A stretch of DNA of 33,264 nucleotides from Ophioceras dolichostomum (GCA_003049485.1 PYST01000245.1:26078-59341), one strand, 5' to 3'. Positions 1-12,293 are shown, counted from the stretch's first letter. Made by a program: numbers and translations. The notes: generated from the sequence alone by a model not told the origin.

Positions 1-396
1 CCCCCCCTTTTTTTTGGTATTTTGCTAGTTAACCCGGCTTTATTTCACCGAAATCTTTCCCCGTCTTTTTTTTCCTGCTCCAGATCTTTACGCGGTACAT
101 CGTGGTCGGTGTGATGACGTCCATGGTCGGACCCTGCTGCAAAGTGGTGTTCGCTGTTTCTTGACCGCCCGCCCAGGCTTCAACAGTGGATCGGACAGGG
201 TCCTCCAGACGGCTCTCCGCTCCACTAACGGCTCCGCTTCACGAAGATTCTCCGGATATGGACATCTCGACGAGGCAGGTGCTCGCGATCGCGTCCATGA
301 AAGCTCTCTCTCTCTCCCCGCCTCATCTCCCCTTCCCCGCGCTGCCGGCGCCATGTGGACCGGAGGCCATCCGGCTATGCTGGAGAAGGCATCACC

Positions 397-460
397 GTCG
401 GGTCTCAGCTTTTCCAGCTCTACTGTGTAGTACACAGTAGAGTGCCGAGGGAGACCCGAC
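397..460. repeat. large two-stem inverted repeat (hairpin)
   Basis: Outer arms GTCGGGTCTC (397-406) and GAGACCCGAC (451-460) are a perfect 10-bp inverted repeat. Inside them CTCTACTGTGT (418-428) and ACACAGTAGAG (432-442) are a perfect 11-bp inverted repeat around a 3-base loop. The internal loop has 11 and 8 bases. The whole folds into a 64-base stem-loop of the size of a microRNA-like precursor, or a cruciform in DNA. No coding gene overlaps it convincingly. Confidence 0.85.
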
Positions 461-3054
461 TTGCCGTTATCCCCAGCCGTCTCCGTCTCGGTTGGGAGCG
501 ACCCCTTGAAGTCATCAGGGGCACCAACTTTCATGTCACAGTGAGGCTCGGCTTATGGTCCCGAATTCCCGTCCAGCCAGAAGCTGCGAGTTCGTCAGCG
601 CAACCCTCCAAGAAGCCCAGTCGTGATTGGAACGGTTACAGGCGTTCTCCCACTCGACGGTTGGAGGCTGAGCAGGTGGACGCAGGTTGGATGCCGCATG
701 CGGGCGGGCGACATGATGCCCCGCCATTCTTTGAGATCAACTGCCTGCTTCATGCAGCCCAACCACAGCAGCCCTCCGTCGCTGAAGTCAAGTGTCTGCC
801 GTGCAGGCGCAGCTGTGTTGTCAATCTGCCGCTCGTCAACCTGCCTCGCCTATGGTTGATGGACATTCCTAGCCGCCTACGTGCTTCGTCGCTGCATCAT
901 CTGTGGTCATGAGGCCCCCTCGTTACCGCCACTCCGCCCTGCTGGCTCTGCCGAAAATAGTCCGGTCCCTATCACCAGCGCTTATCATCAGTGTGCCAGC
1001 TTGCAGTGCCGACAAACATGCTAAAGCAAGTGCCGATTGCGTCGTCCTTGATGCATTTACGTACCTACCTTACATACCTTGAGGTAGTACCAATTGGTAT
1101 GCACGAATTGGCCACGAGAGGCATGTTATCTGCCTTGCAGTTGCGGCGCGAAACCTTTGGGGTTTTGCATCATAATACGGGCACACCATGTTCAGCCTTC
1201 CATGCCATCGTCACTTGCGTTGTCGTCGCCTCCGTGTGCCTTTAGCGCTCACGATGCGCCGTCACAACCCATCTTTCATTTGTCCTGGAGAAGGTCTGTT
1301 AGGCACGAGGCCCCCGAGTGAGCCAGAGAGCCGCTCTGGTCCGATGCGCTGGCGGGTTCTCGAGATGGTGTCCTCACTGAGACATGGACAACTCACCACC
1401 GCCTCTCAGGACCCCTATGTCTTGGTGAGAGTGCAAAGAGTGCAAAGAGGGGTACCGTTTGAACGCGCCAACCGCCCCGGATTTTGCATCAGTTGACCGA
1501 CCCCCAGCGGCTGTTGGGCTCCAGGCTGTTTTGGTACACGGTTTGCGTCTTTTTCTGGCATCTGTCAGGATTCCAATTGAGTTTTCGGTCACGAGAGGAA
1601 CCACATTTTCCCCGGACGGGCGGGTGCCCTCACGCGAGACTTGGATCTCGGACCACCACCGTTGAGGGGTTTCGTTTTCGCGCATTTCAATATTTCAATG
1701 CTTTTGGGACAGGCTGCTAGCGGGCGAGGATTCAGGGTCATGCGAGCGCCGCAAACAAACAGGGCATTGATTCTCATCGAAGGCAACCAACTGTCGCAAG
1801 CAGTCGGACGATCTTCCAACCAAGGATCCGACGCCCGCACGCCTCGGCTAAGTGGCCTGGTCCAGGGCAGTCCAGCGTGTGTAGGGCAATTGGCGAGGCT
1901 CGTCCATCGTGGGGGAAGATTGCTCAAGTGACTCTGGGTGGTGACATTCTTGAACGACAACAAAACAATCCAAGCCCCCTCACAGGCTCACAGGCTCACA
2001 GACCCGTCCCACTCGAGCAAGGAGGGCGTCGAGGCCAAGAAGCTTGCGAATGCCCCTCCTTTGAACCCCCCACATTCCCCAACGTCAAGTGACTCGGATC
2101 GACGAACCACGAAGCAGATCGGTGCCAGCATACACGGCAAGATGACATAAACCCGGTAGGCAAGCGATATCACGGCATACTTTCTCCTATGTTTTGTGGA
2201 CAGCACCAATTATCAACTGACCGAGCTCGCGGTGCTGATTTGCTGTGTAGCCTGCTGAGCTTGGGGGGTTCGATGGGCCCATTCCTTCTGCTGACGCTGC
2301 TGTCGTGCGAGGGAGACACGACAGCAAACTCCTTCACGAGAACATGTCTTCCTCCGGGGATCACAGGGAGGCCTTCCCCGACCCAAACAGCGAACTTTGA
2401 CGGCCACACGAACGAGCGGAATGGCCGGCCGACCCGCCAACGTGGACCCCTCCCTCGAGAATGGCATCAATGCAGCGCAAGCAGGCAAATAATTCCACAG
2501 AGCGACTGGACTGACTTACAGATCGGCAGACATTTGTTGTACGGGAGGGAATAGGGTAGCCGGCCCGATTCTACATGTTTGTGGACAGACGACGAATATG
2601 TACTGAGAGAGGGAGGCGAGGCATGGAATGTACCACGGAGAAGAGGACTCGAGAGCGAGATTCTTGAGGAACGCGAGGCTCGGAAGGAAACGAGCCAACC
2701 AACCAACTAACCACCACCACCAGCACTTGGTTCCCTGGGTTACATTGAGTCCAGCGTTCAAAACTCACCGATGCCTGGGGCGCGTTGGTAGGACATGAGG
2801 CCACAATAAGCCATACTATCGATTGCGGCGGACAGTCATCGTCTGGGATCACTCACACACGAGGTCGATGTGCATCATTCCAGAAGCCAAAGCGGCGAAG
2901 AATTAAGGGAATGAGAGCAACCAGCCTGCCTAATTCGATGCTTGTCTGGGAGTCGTCGATGCCTGTCACGATAGTCCCATGCAAACCAAGTGCAAGGAAG
3001 GCCTGGGTGATTGTCCGCGCTCTTGACCGACCCGACCCCAAACCACCGGTGGTG

Positions 3055-3096
3055 CTCCTCCTGCTCCTCCTCCTCCTCCTCCTCTTCCTCATCATC
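3055..3096 (+). repeat. CTC-rich microsatellite
   Basis: Interrupted CTC units followed by ATC units. The pyrimidine strand is the plus strand. Confidence 0.9.
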
Positions 3097-3286
3097 ATTT
3101 CATCATTTTACTCCTCCTCGCCTCGTTCCGCCGATAAGAAAATGCCGTGTCGCCACGTGGGGGGGAAGGGCAGAGGGCAGAGGAGTGGAAGACGGCGTGT
3201 TTCATTTGATAACGTCGCTTTGCGGCGAGGTGAGGCACGCACTGGCAGGTGATGCTCTCTGAATAACAAGGGGGCTGCTCCCGTTG

Positions 3287-3304
3287 CGGCGGCGGCGGCG
3301 GCGG
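3287..3304 (+). repeat. CGG trinucleotide repeat (six units)
   Basis: Six CGG units, a second and shorter copy of the repeat type seen near 10.3 kb. Confidence 0.9.
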
Positions 3305-4506
3305 AAGACGGACCTGTTGCCTCCCCCCTGGCCTCGAACGAGGACGGGGGACGGGGAACGTGGAAGAGTTTCCAGACCCCGAAAAGGCACACTAAATATC
3401 ACATCTCATTGATGACCATGACCACATAGGTGGCTGTTTGCAAAATGTGGCATGGTGTAGGTCGTAGGTATGTTATCACAGCCAGCGATCAAGTATGTGT
3501 GCCAAATTCCTCGACTCCTTGGAGGCGGTGGCGGGCTGCTTGCCTTCGACCCAAAAATGTCCGTTCATTGGGGCCGCCGCCGTCCTTTTGTGAGGGCCAA
3601 AAATGTTTCAGCATGCGTGGCCCTTCGTCGCTCGACCCCCCTTCTGGTTTTTTGGTGCTCTCTCATCATCAGTCTGTCGGTCCCCGTTCGTTCGTAGCCT
3701 GTGCAAAGCACCAAGCCAACGAACATTTTGGTGTTTGTTGGTTCCGACATGTCTGCAAAACACTCGGCGCCGGATAGGCGCTGTGTGTGCGCTGATGGGT
3801 GTTGTGGCGGAGACGACAGCATGTTACCTTGTGGTGACAGGCACCCTAACCGACCTTACCTACCACCTACATACCAGTACACACACATCAGCCAAAAAAT
3901 GGCCAGATGGAGCTGACGAATATCTATTGTTGATGATTTTTTGAAAGATTGAGGTTGAGTGAAGCAGCACCGGTAGCGTCTTCATCAGCACTGCCATTGT
4001 CATCATCAGCCCGCCAATAACAGGGGACAGCAGACACAAAATACAAAACCTCAAGTCCATCCATCCCCCGAACGGCAAGTCTAGTTGTTTGGACGACGGG
4101 CGGGCAGACGGACTGGCCCGTCGTCCCTTGACAAGTCCCAAATCATGCGAAACACTGCGCCCATATGCGCACTCGTTCTTCGAGGTGTGATTCCATTGCT
4201 GCTGCTGCTGCTGTTTGTCGAGGCCCTTGCCCCTCCATCTCACATCACATCACATCCCCTCCCCCCCTCATCTTGGCCCCCTCCCACCCTCCATCAACTA
4301 CTAACCCCTGGACTGTGTGTGTGAGTGTGTGCGTGTGATTCTCCCGCTACCCGCGTCTAGGAAATCAGATGGGCGGCTGCATGTTGCTACTGTAGGCAGG
4401 GTCGTTGGTATGGAAATGGAAATCCGGGCTAGGCTCGTCAGTCAGTTAGCGTTTGCGAAAAGAGAAGAAAAAAGCGAAGCGCAGCGGCGCAGTCAGTTCT
4501 GGCAAG

Positions 4507-4634
4507 GTATGTCGCGTCCCAGATCTTCTTGTCCTTGCAACTCTGTGTTTCCCTTTCCTCTTTCTCATTCGAATCTTTCTTACTCGCTCGGTTGCTCGCT
4601 CTCTCTCACGCCCCTCCTTCTTCCCCGGATGCAG
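4507..4634 (+). other. possible intron in an untranslated or non-coding transcript
   Basis: AAG/GTATGT at 4504-4512 fits a fungal 5' splice site. The following 120 bases are CT-rich, contain CTTAC and CTCAC as possible weak branch points, and end in GATGCAG/GCC at 4634. No CDS adjoins it, so it could only be a leader or non-coding RNA intron. The branch point is not the usual CTAAC or CTGAC. Confidence 0.22.
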
Positions 4635-4740
4635 GCCGGAGGCGCGAGAAAGGTCCTCCTGACAGGTCCGCTGGGGTGACCTCCTCTGTAGCTCAGGGAC
4701 TTGGTATCTCAGGATGGGAACACAAGCAGGATTGGAACGA

Positions 4741-4849
4741 AGGAATAAAATAAAAATAAAATAAAATTGAAGGAGAAAAAAAGGAGGAAAGAAAATTGAT
4801 TTTATTATTTATTTTCTTTTATTTCTTCTCGGTCTTCCTTTCATCTTTT
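4741..4849. repeat. A-rich block followed by T-rich block
   Basis: AAATA/AAAAT-type repeats (4741-4797) switch abruptly to TTTAT/TTTTC (4799-4849). The arms are complementary in composition with many mismatches. Confidence 0.8.
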
Positions 4850-7800
4850 GGTTTCGGTCCCAAGAAACGTGCCAACTGTTCCGTTTCTCTCATTCTTCCG
4901 CCGAGCTGGTCGGTTACAACTCTGATGATGACGTCCGCGCAGACACCGCGATCTCCGTTGCTTGCTGGAATCGGACGTGCTTCAACCTAATGCCTAAGTC
5001 TCGCTCTGCCGTCTCCATCTCAGCTATCACGGCGAACGCCTTGCAAATGTCACCCATGTCCCAAAAAGACGGCCTGCTGTGCGACTCACAATAATAAGTC
5101 CATGGGCCACGGCCCTGCCCGTCTTTTCGGTCAGGGTTGAGGCCAGTGAGGTAACAGGTTCGTGACTATCAGCTCGGTGCTGGCAGCGCCTTACCGGGAG
5201 CGCTCTGGTGGGAACATAAGGGCACCTCTGGCTCACCGCTTGGCACTACGGTGGGGAATAACCCCAGCCTCCAGGAAATCAGCGGCCGGCTCACTGGATT
5301 GAGTGCTGGAACGAACTGCCGAAAGTCGTGTCAGCCTTGGGGTGATGAGCAGGCTTGAAGCTGATGGGAATTCATAATAATTGACAGCTGGCAACAACAC
5401 CCCAAAACACCCTTGAAGAACAGAGACGGACAATGGTCCTTCGTTCCCTCCATCTTCTCATGCAAGTCATCAGCCTCCGCTGCTCCGCGATTGGCATTCT
5501 GGGGGTGTGTTGGTCAGACCAACGTATCAACGTCGCCATGTAAGATCTCTAAATAGGTACCTTCCCTCTCTATCAAGCCGATTTTGCCCAGCAAAGTTAA
5601 GTCGTCAGGCCGGATGTCAGCCACTCACCATGGGAGGTTCCGCCGCGGATTCCGCCGGCCGGGAGAGCATCCGAGCGAGAGATAATCAGTTAATATTGCT
5701 GTTCTTGTCTTTTGTAACGCCATGTTTGCGAGGCGAGTACCGATGTACCTCGAGGAAGTATCGTGTAGTATCCTGTAGGATGACATGTCTGCGACAGTAG
5801 CTGCGAGGAGGCCGTTTTACGTGATCTTCATGATCATCATGATCAAAAGATAGATGTCGCTTGGGATGGATGATGACCACCACCCCCTTTCCCATCCAAA
5901 GCAAGTTGCCTCTCGGCACTCTATCCCCCAACATCTTGATGCCGATCTTCCCTCCTCACGACTCACGACACCCTCTTCCACTTTGCACGCATTACAAACA
6001 AACCACTCCTCCTCCACTGGGCAAAAGCTCTCTACAAAGCAATCCTATGTTCGAGCAAGCCAGTGAGCAATACGAGTCCATGTGTAACAGACACTCTCAG
6101 CTCATGCCACCCACACATCACACACACGTGCACACTCTACTCTCAACAGGCAACTGTAAACGGCCAGTACCCTATGTCCGCTCCCCGAGTGGAAAGCTGC
6201 GGTCAGCAGCCTCCAGATGGAACCCCCTAATATGAAATGTGATATCGACACCGATGCCATGCCGTTGGGCCGCCTCGTCCGCCTGCCATTTCCCCCCAAT
6301 ATCTTTTTTCCCGGTCCTGGGGTTTAGGTTAACCAGCCATGCCGAGGGCTTGTAGGGGTCGGTCGGTCACCAAATGCGCGGAAGGGCCGAAGCACTTGGC
6401 ATCAACTTCACGAAGGCGAATCAGACAGAGTCAAGAAGGCCCAAAAGGCTGAGACAAACTGGTTCCAACGAAGGACAGAGCCGCAGGACGTTGCAATGAG
6501 TTCAGCAGAGGAAGAATAAGGGGCAGAAACTCCGCACTTCCCTTGCCACACACAGCACATCACCGTCTCGGTCCCGTCGCTTTTCTTTGACTCCTCCCCC
6601 TTCCTTCGGTGACATCGGTGATCACGGGGACATACCTTTGTGCTCCCGCACTCTCTCCCCAGAGCCACCCCATGTCTGAGAATTCGTGGCGAAGGGGAAG
6701 GAACTTCGAATGTGACAATGACCACGCAACACACCCACCGATCGGACTCGACCAGAAACAAAAGTCCTCGACATTTGCTTTGTACAAGGCCACTCGGCGA
6801 CCAGATGGGGAGGAATGGTCGGCGAACGTCGTTTTGGGAGGGTTAGACAGATCAACACAAAACCAGGCAGCAGGCCGGCCAGCACTTTTTGGCAATCATA
6901 AACAACCCGAGAGAGGACCAACCAAACCAAGGTCGCGGTGGTGTGCGGGAGGGGAGCGAGTACCTAGGCGTCTCGACTTTCCCCCTCCCTCCCTCTTAGC
7001 GAGTGACTGACTTGAACCGTGGATGGCACCCTGCTGCCCACGGGGTTTGATGATGATGATTGTTATGATGATGAGGGTGAGGATGACGACCACTCGAACC
7101 AGAAGTGAGACGGAAGAGTGGTAGGGGGGGGAGGTGGGTAGACACAAAACCCGAGTTGGTGGCCGAAAGGGGGAGAAGAGAACATCTGTCTCTCCCAACG
7201 CCGAAATTATATAGCAAAATGCAAGACCAAAAGACAGCAAAACACAGTTTTATTCTTGGTCGTAATGGATCAACACGGCATGAACTGGTCCCATCCGTAC
7301 CGTATCCCGCATATCCCCATCGAAAAAGAAGAGCGACCGACCTGGTCGCTCTGTTTGTCTAGCACTCCTGTCCCTGTCCACTTGAAATGAGGAGTGAAGA
7401 GGCGAAAAGGGACGAAATAAGCTGCCCGCCCATTTCCGGGAAGGTCCTACTGTCGTGGCACGAGTTGGGCTGAGCTGAAGGACTTCTTCTCGCTGGGTCG
7501 AAACCTCGAAGGTTCCACGGAGCTAAACTACCAGGGCAGACGAGACAGAGACAGACACACAGCCAATGCCACGAACCCGGAAGCGAGGCTTGGGGAAGCA
7601 CAAGAGAAGACAGGCGAAGAAGAGGGGAAAAACAGAGAAGACATTGGCAGCACGCCAGCTTTCCTCAAGATGCCAGGTGTCTACGCTCTTGTCGGCTCTC
7701 GCGGAACCATCGGAGCTGAGTGAGGTCGAAAACGAGACTCCGAAGCCGTGTCAAGCGCCAGCCTATCACCCGCTTTGGAGAGGCCGTGGATGGGAATGTG

Positions 7801-8228
7801 CGAAAGAAAAGGGGGAAAAAACATGAAAACTTCTGTCCCATCTCCGAATGCATACATACCTACACTCAGAGCGAGAGAGAAACGAATCACAGAAAGAGGA
7901 GGGTGGTGCTGAAATCGAGCTAGTCCCGATGGTCTAGGAACCGAACCTCAAGCTACCCACTAGTCGGTCACTCATCGCCCACCACCACCACCACGAAAGT
8001 ATCGACGACGCCGACGAGCTGGTATTGGAAATATCGAAAGAAGGTGAGCGAGCAGCTCACTTCCACTTACGAGAGAGCTATTGGCCACGTCTATCCCGTG
8101 ACAGCTGAGATCGAGACAAGTGGCGTCGCGAAGGTAGTGGGAAAGAAGGGATAAGGTAGACGGGGATTTGTCATTTGCCCCCTTCCCTCTTGTAGGAGAC
8201 CGGTGTGATAAAGGATAAGATATCGAAT

Positions 8229-8244
8229 AGAGAGAGAGAGAGAG
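8229..8244 (+). repeat. AG microsatellite (eight units)
   Basis: Uninterrupted AG dinucleotides in gene-free DNA. Confidence 0.9.
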
Positions 8245-9048
8245 CTTCGGGGGCCGAATAGCTTCACATTTTTCCCCCGTCATCACTCTCACGCTCACAC
8301 CTCCACCGACGGACATCGGAGGACAACGTGGCAACCATCAACGCCCAGGGTAGGAGGGTTAGAAGCAAGAGATACGGGGTAGTGTAGTGAGTGGTAGGTC
8401 AGACGTGGGGGAGGGGAGGGAGTAAGGAACAAGGAGAGGTGTGAAGGCACGAAGGGTGGTGGAAAGGAGGAGGTGGAGGAGGTAGGGTGTGGGTAGGTCA
8501 TCAAATCATCATCAGCGTCGTCAACACTGAACAGGCACATACTAACCCCGGATCACATCAGCAAGAAAAAAGGAGAAGGGAAAAAACAGCACCACGCCTA
8601 CCATCGCTTGATGATCAGGAAACGGAGGCTGCCGGCCAGACTCAATATTCGAACCAATAGATAGCGCCACCTAGTTACTAACTAAACCGCTGTTGCGTCA
8701 GGGGCTGGCTGATGTGAGGTGAGGTTGGAGTAATTACTGTGTCGTTCCCGCGTGCGATAGATTCGAACCCTCCTTCCCTCTATCTATTTCTTCTTCATCC
8801 TCCGAAGGATTCGGTGACGGACAGATTTTAGGATCCGAAATGCCGCCCGGGCGTGCCTGCCCACCCACCGACTCCTATGCTCAGTTACGTAGTAGACACG
8901 AGGGGGCTGGCTACTGGACGCCTAACTGGTGAGTGAGTGTCGTTCCTCGCCGATGTCCACCAGATCCTACCGTGGCGAATGGGAGTCATAGAGAGGCGAG
9001 GCAAGGCAATGCGAGGTGCAAGCGAGCACAATCACAAGCACGGCTAGA

Positions 9049-9106
9049 TACCCACCTAAGCAGGTTTCTACCTGGGTAGGGAGGTAAGGTAGGTATGTAG
9101 GTATCC
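9049..9106. repeat. TAGGTA-type motif cluster with an imperfect cruciform
   Basis: CAGGT (9061-9065) and ACCTG (9070-9074) pair around four bases. The flanks CCACCTAAG and GGTAGGGAGG extend the pairing with mismatches. The right side continues as repeated GGTAGGTATGTAGGTA. It is one of the densest copies of the dispersed TACCTA/TAGGTA motif in the window. Confidence 0.6.
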
Positions 9107-9225
9107 AGGCCGAGACGACTGGATCGTCGATCGGCCGACAAAGGCATAGAACGGCCGGCAGCTAGCCAGCTTACTTACGATGTTGGGACTGGAGAGTGGC
9201 GCGAGGCGAGGCGGGTGAGTGAGTA

Positions 9226-9255
9226 AGTTGAGTTGAGTTGAGTTGAGTTGAGTTG
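9226..9255 (+). repeat. AGTTG pentanucleotide tandem repeat (six units)
   Basis: Six perfect AGTTG units, followed by GGTGGGTT. It does not match the fungal telomere repeat TTAGGG. Confidence 0.9.
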
Positions 9256-9885
9256 GGTGGGTTAAATGTGAGTAGTGGCTGAAGCGGTGTGGTGTGGGTT
9301 TGACTCAGCCCGGCCTCACTCCTCGCACATCAAAGATGAGCATCAGTCACTCACTCACCAAGGGGAGAGAAAACGGCGCGGTGAGGCAGGGGCTGACTGG
9401 CAACTGGTGTGTTGTGTGGTGTGCTTGCTGAGTGGCCTTAATTTCCAGTACTGTTCTGTACTTCAACCTTCCAGCACCTAAGTACAGGGGACCTTTTTCG
9501 TGGACGCAATATTCCAATAGAAGGTACCTACCTAACCTCTTGCGACGGAGATTTGGGGTATTGCAATGATGCAAATAATAAAACATGATGAAGAGAGCAT
9601 CGGATCGGGGCAAGTGAAAAAGACGCATGTCAGAAAGCGGGTGACGGGCGGGTGATAGACAGAGCGGACCGTTCCTCTTTCTTTCTTCCTTTTAAGATGA
9701 CAGATATCTCTTGGTAGTTTCATGACGTGTGATTGGACGGGGGATGCGGTCCGGATGTGATAGATGACGGTGACCTACAGTTCAAAAACTACGGATAGGT
9801 ATCGAAAGTATGAGGGGGGTTTAGATATGCGAAGTACTTATTGTTTGACATTTCGTTCCCTCGTTCTGGGCTGTGTGTGGCTGGA

Positions 9886-9934
9886 CAGGCAGGCAGGCAG
9901 GCAGGCAGGGAGGGCTGGCTGGCTGGCTGGCTGG
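9886..9934 (+). repeat. CAGG then CTGG tetranucleotide repeats
   Basis: Six CAGG units (9886-9909) are followed after five bases by five CTGG units (9915-9934). CTGG/CCAG runs recur elsewhere (about 11920-11965, 13206, 15570, 29879). Confidence 0.9.
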
Positions 9935-10283
9935 CAGGTTAGGCTTATCCTTTTTTGCCGTTGCGGGTTCTGGATGGATGAGAAAAGGAAAATCGAACGA
10001 GTGAGCAAAAGTCTCTACATACAAACGTTATCACTTCCCCGACCTCCTTCTCCTACCCCTGCCTCATCGTCACCCTCCAGATCACTCACTCACCCCCGGC
10101 CACCCGCCGGTCGTCTTGTCCCCCAGCGGCGGTCAGCGGCCACAAGAACACACATCCGGCAGTTTTCCTCGCTCATTGCTCGGTCTGGGTTGGAATATGC
10201 CGTGCGTGGTCTACATATTTAGGTTGGAAGGAAGGAACGGAAGGAATGATTTGACTTACACACGGCTGTGCGGCGAGCCGGAT

Positions 10284-10308
10284 GGGGTTTGGGTTTTGGG
10301 GTTTGGGG
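10284..10308 (+). other. strong G-quadruplex motif
   Basis: Four G-runs on the plus strand, 10284-10287 (4 G), 10291-10293 (3), 10298-10301 (4) and 10305-10308 (4), are separated by T-only loops of 3, 4 and 3 bases. This resembles ciliate telomeric GGGGTTTT DNA, but it is internal and irregular. Confidence 0.8.
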
Positions 10309-10310
10309 TG

Positions 10311-10337
10311 CGGCGGCGGCGGCGGCGGCGGCGGCGG
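10311..10337 (+). repeat. CGG trinucleotide repeat (nine units)
   Basis: Nine uninterrupted CGG units start two bases after the G-quadruplex motif. CGG runs form hairpins or quadruplexes themselves, so the pair makes one strongly structured block. Confidence 0.9.
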
Positions 10338-10766
10338 GCGCTTGCGCGTGTATGGTGGCACAAGAAGGAAGGGAGGGACGAGGACTCGTCATGAGAAGAA
10401 GAAAAGCCCTGCCTTGCTGGTGGCGAACTGGCTGGTTGCGCGGTTGTGGTCTTGCTCGCCTGTTGGAGGGAAAACTAGAGAGCGCAGGAGGGTAAGTAGG
10501 AGTATGTAGGAGGTACCTATGTATCTATGTAGCCTCGTCTTGTGTATCCCTCCTCGCCCGCATATCATCATCACCCACCGCCCCAGACCATGGTTCGAAC
10601 TCACCGACAAAACTTGCTTGTTTGGCCTGTCTGTCGTCTGCAGGCCACATAAGTTGGACATGCGTCCTCCTCCACATCTGTCCATATGGTTTCAGCAATG
10701 GACACACGAGGAGGACGGTGTTCTGATTCTGTAAAGAGAATATGCATGTTGGTTGTTGTTTCGTTG

Positions 10767-10789
10767 TTATGTATAATTGGAATACATAA
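10767..10789. repeat. short perfect hairpin
   Basis: TTATGTAT (10767-10774) and ATACATAA (10782-10789) are an 8-bp inverted repeat around a 7-base AT-rich loop. Confidence 0.6.
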
Positions 10790-11670
10790 TTGGGGACAGA
10801 CTAAGGGAGCAACAACAACCTCCTGTGTCTTGTCTGGACTCACCACCCGCCCACATTCCCTCCTCCTCTCCTCTCCTCTCCATTCTCCCCCGTGCCACAG
10901 CGCCTGTTATCTCCACACATGATGCTCGCTCCCGCATCCGGAGCGGGTGGTGTCACACAAGCCGAGAAGACCAACTCAGAGACCGAAAAGCGGAGGGGAG
11001 GAGGAGGGGTGGGTTATCTTTGCGAATGCAGGGAGGGGGAGAGGTGGATGGAAGGGGGGTAGGGAAAGGAAGGGGGAAAGAAAGCGGAGACGACGAACGA
11101 GACCGAACAAGAGATGTGTGTGATGAGATTCGCGTTGGAGGGTGTGTGGCGCTGGGCGCGTGTTCTGTCCTCATGGTCTCTTATGGTCCTCATGGTGTGT
11201 GGGATGCTGGGTTCCCTTCTTTTTCTCAATTCCCTCCCGTTTCTGAAATACCCCTCCTTTCGAGGTTGCTAAAAGCAGACATGTTCGGCACCGCGTCGAG
11301 ACGCTTTGGGACTCTCGCGTCGACCCGAATTGGAAATTTAGCTCGAGATACAACGCAACGCGCGCCGCCCGCACGCCGCCCGCCCGCACCTTACATCCCT
11401 CCCCCCCTCCATTCCCCTCCCTACGTCCCTCCGTCCATCCATACCGTACCAGTAAATGGAGAAGGTCCAGTCAGAGTGGTAGCTAGGTTAGGTATCTTCA
11501 TGTAGATACATTCTTTTCCCTACGGAGGCGGCATGGAAAGGAACCTGAAGAAAGGGATGGATGGATGAGAAGAGAGAATGCATGGGTGAGAGCGTTGCAG
11601 TATTACAAGAACCAAGAACCATGAACAAGGGAGGCATGGGAGAGGGGCCTTGCATCCCCCTCGCTGAGAA

Positions 11671-11816
11671 TAAAAAAAAAAAAAAAAAAAAAANNNNNAA
11701 AAGAAAAAAACGAAACAGAAAAAAAGGAAAAGAAAAAAGAAAAGAAAATTGGAAAATTGGAAAATTGGAAAATTATTTTTGTTTTTTGTTTTTCTCTTTT
11801 TCTCTTCTGCTGCGTC
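11671..11816. repeat. A-rich block followed by T-rich block, with AAAATTGG tandem repeat
   Basis: A-rich from 11671, containing the assembly gap, then nearly four AAAATTGG units (11745-11775), then T-rich to about 11816. The plus strand switches from purine to pyrimidine around the AATT repeats, so it has rough dyad symmetry. Confidence 0.8.
11694..11698. other. assembly gap (5 N)
   Basis: Five N bases inside a long poly-A run. The true length of this homopolymer is unknown, and frames crossing it are unreliable. Confidence 0.99.
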
Positions 11817-12293
11817 CTATTGTTTCTTTCCCTAATGCTGGTAGTTCGGACGGCATGATATCCCCGCCAGTACCAATTCCTTCCCTCACCTGGGATCATC
11901 ATCAGCTGGCAGGCGGTCTGTTGCGGTCTGGCTTGCTGGCAGGCTGGCTGGCAGGCGGTCAGGCTGGCTCACAGGATGTTGACTCTTTGAGCCCCTCTAG
12001 GCCGTTGTGTGTTTTTACCCCTTCTCACCTGAAACGCCCCTACTGCTGGCTGTCACTTTGCTTGCGGTCAACCAGCCGGCCAGCTAGACAACCAGCCAAC
12101 TGCAATAAAGGGGCAAAATCTATATCTCTCCGCCTGGGTGTGCGTTTTGGTACGCGTCCCATCATTTCCCCGCCTCCGAGTATTCGTCCTGCCCCTCAAC
12201 TACCGGGGCGCCCATGGCGGCGACAACGTGACGACTCCCCACGCCTTGGCGCTTTGGAGAGGCGGCAGCACGGCTGGCTGGCATGCGGCAGAC

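Larger units (their letters stand above)
1..4740. other. gene-poor stretch
   Basis: Frames up to 185 codons exist but have biased Ser/Pro/Arg composition, no GC-ending codon bias and no recognised domain. Contains the 397-460 hairpin, a CTC and a CGG repeat, TACCTA motifs (1061-1091, 3855-3875) and a possible untranslated intron near 4.5 kb. Confidence 0.5.
4850..11670. other. gene-poor stretch
   Basis: No supportable gene. Contains an AG repeat (8229), an AGTTG repeat (9226), CAGG/CTGG repeats (9886), the G-quadruplex/CGG block (10284-10337), TAGGTA-type motifs (9049-9106, 9521-9537, 10491-10530, 11481-11494) and purine-rich sequence around 11000-11090. The 8550-9270 part has no long frame in any direction. 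Confidence 0.5.

Noticed and set aside
355..912. 185-codon plus-strand frame
   Set aside because: Begins inside the hairpin region, has mixed codon use and no family resemblance.
8752..8775. ATTCGAACCC, a possible tRNA B box on the minus strand
   Set aside because: The flanking bases do not form a T stem and there is no A box at the right distance.
9226..9255. CRISPR-like array
   Set aside because: It is a simple pentanucleotide tandem repeat without spacers; no CRISPR array occurs in this window.
10777..11505. 242-codon plus-strand frame
   Set aside because: Biased Arg/Pro/Ser/Gly composition from purine-rich and C-rich DNA, no codon bias, no domain.
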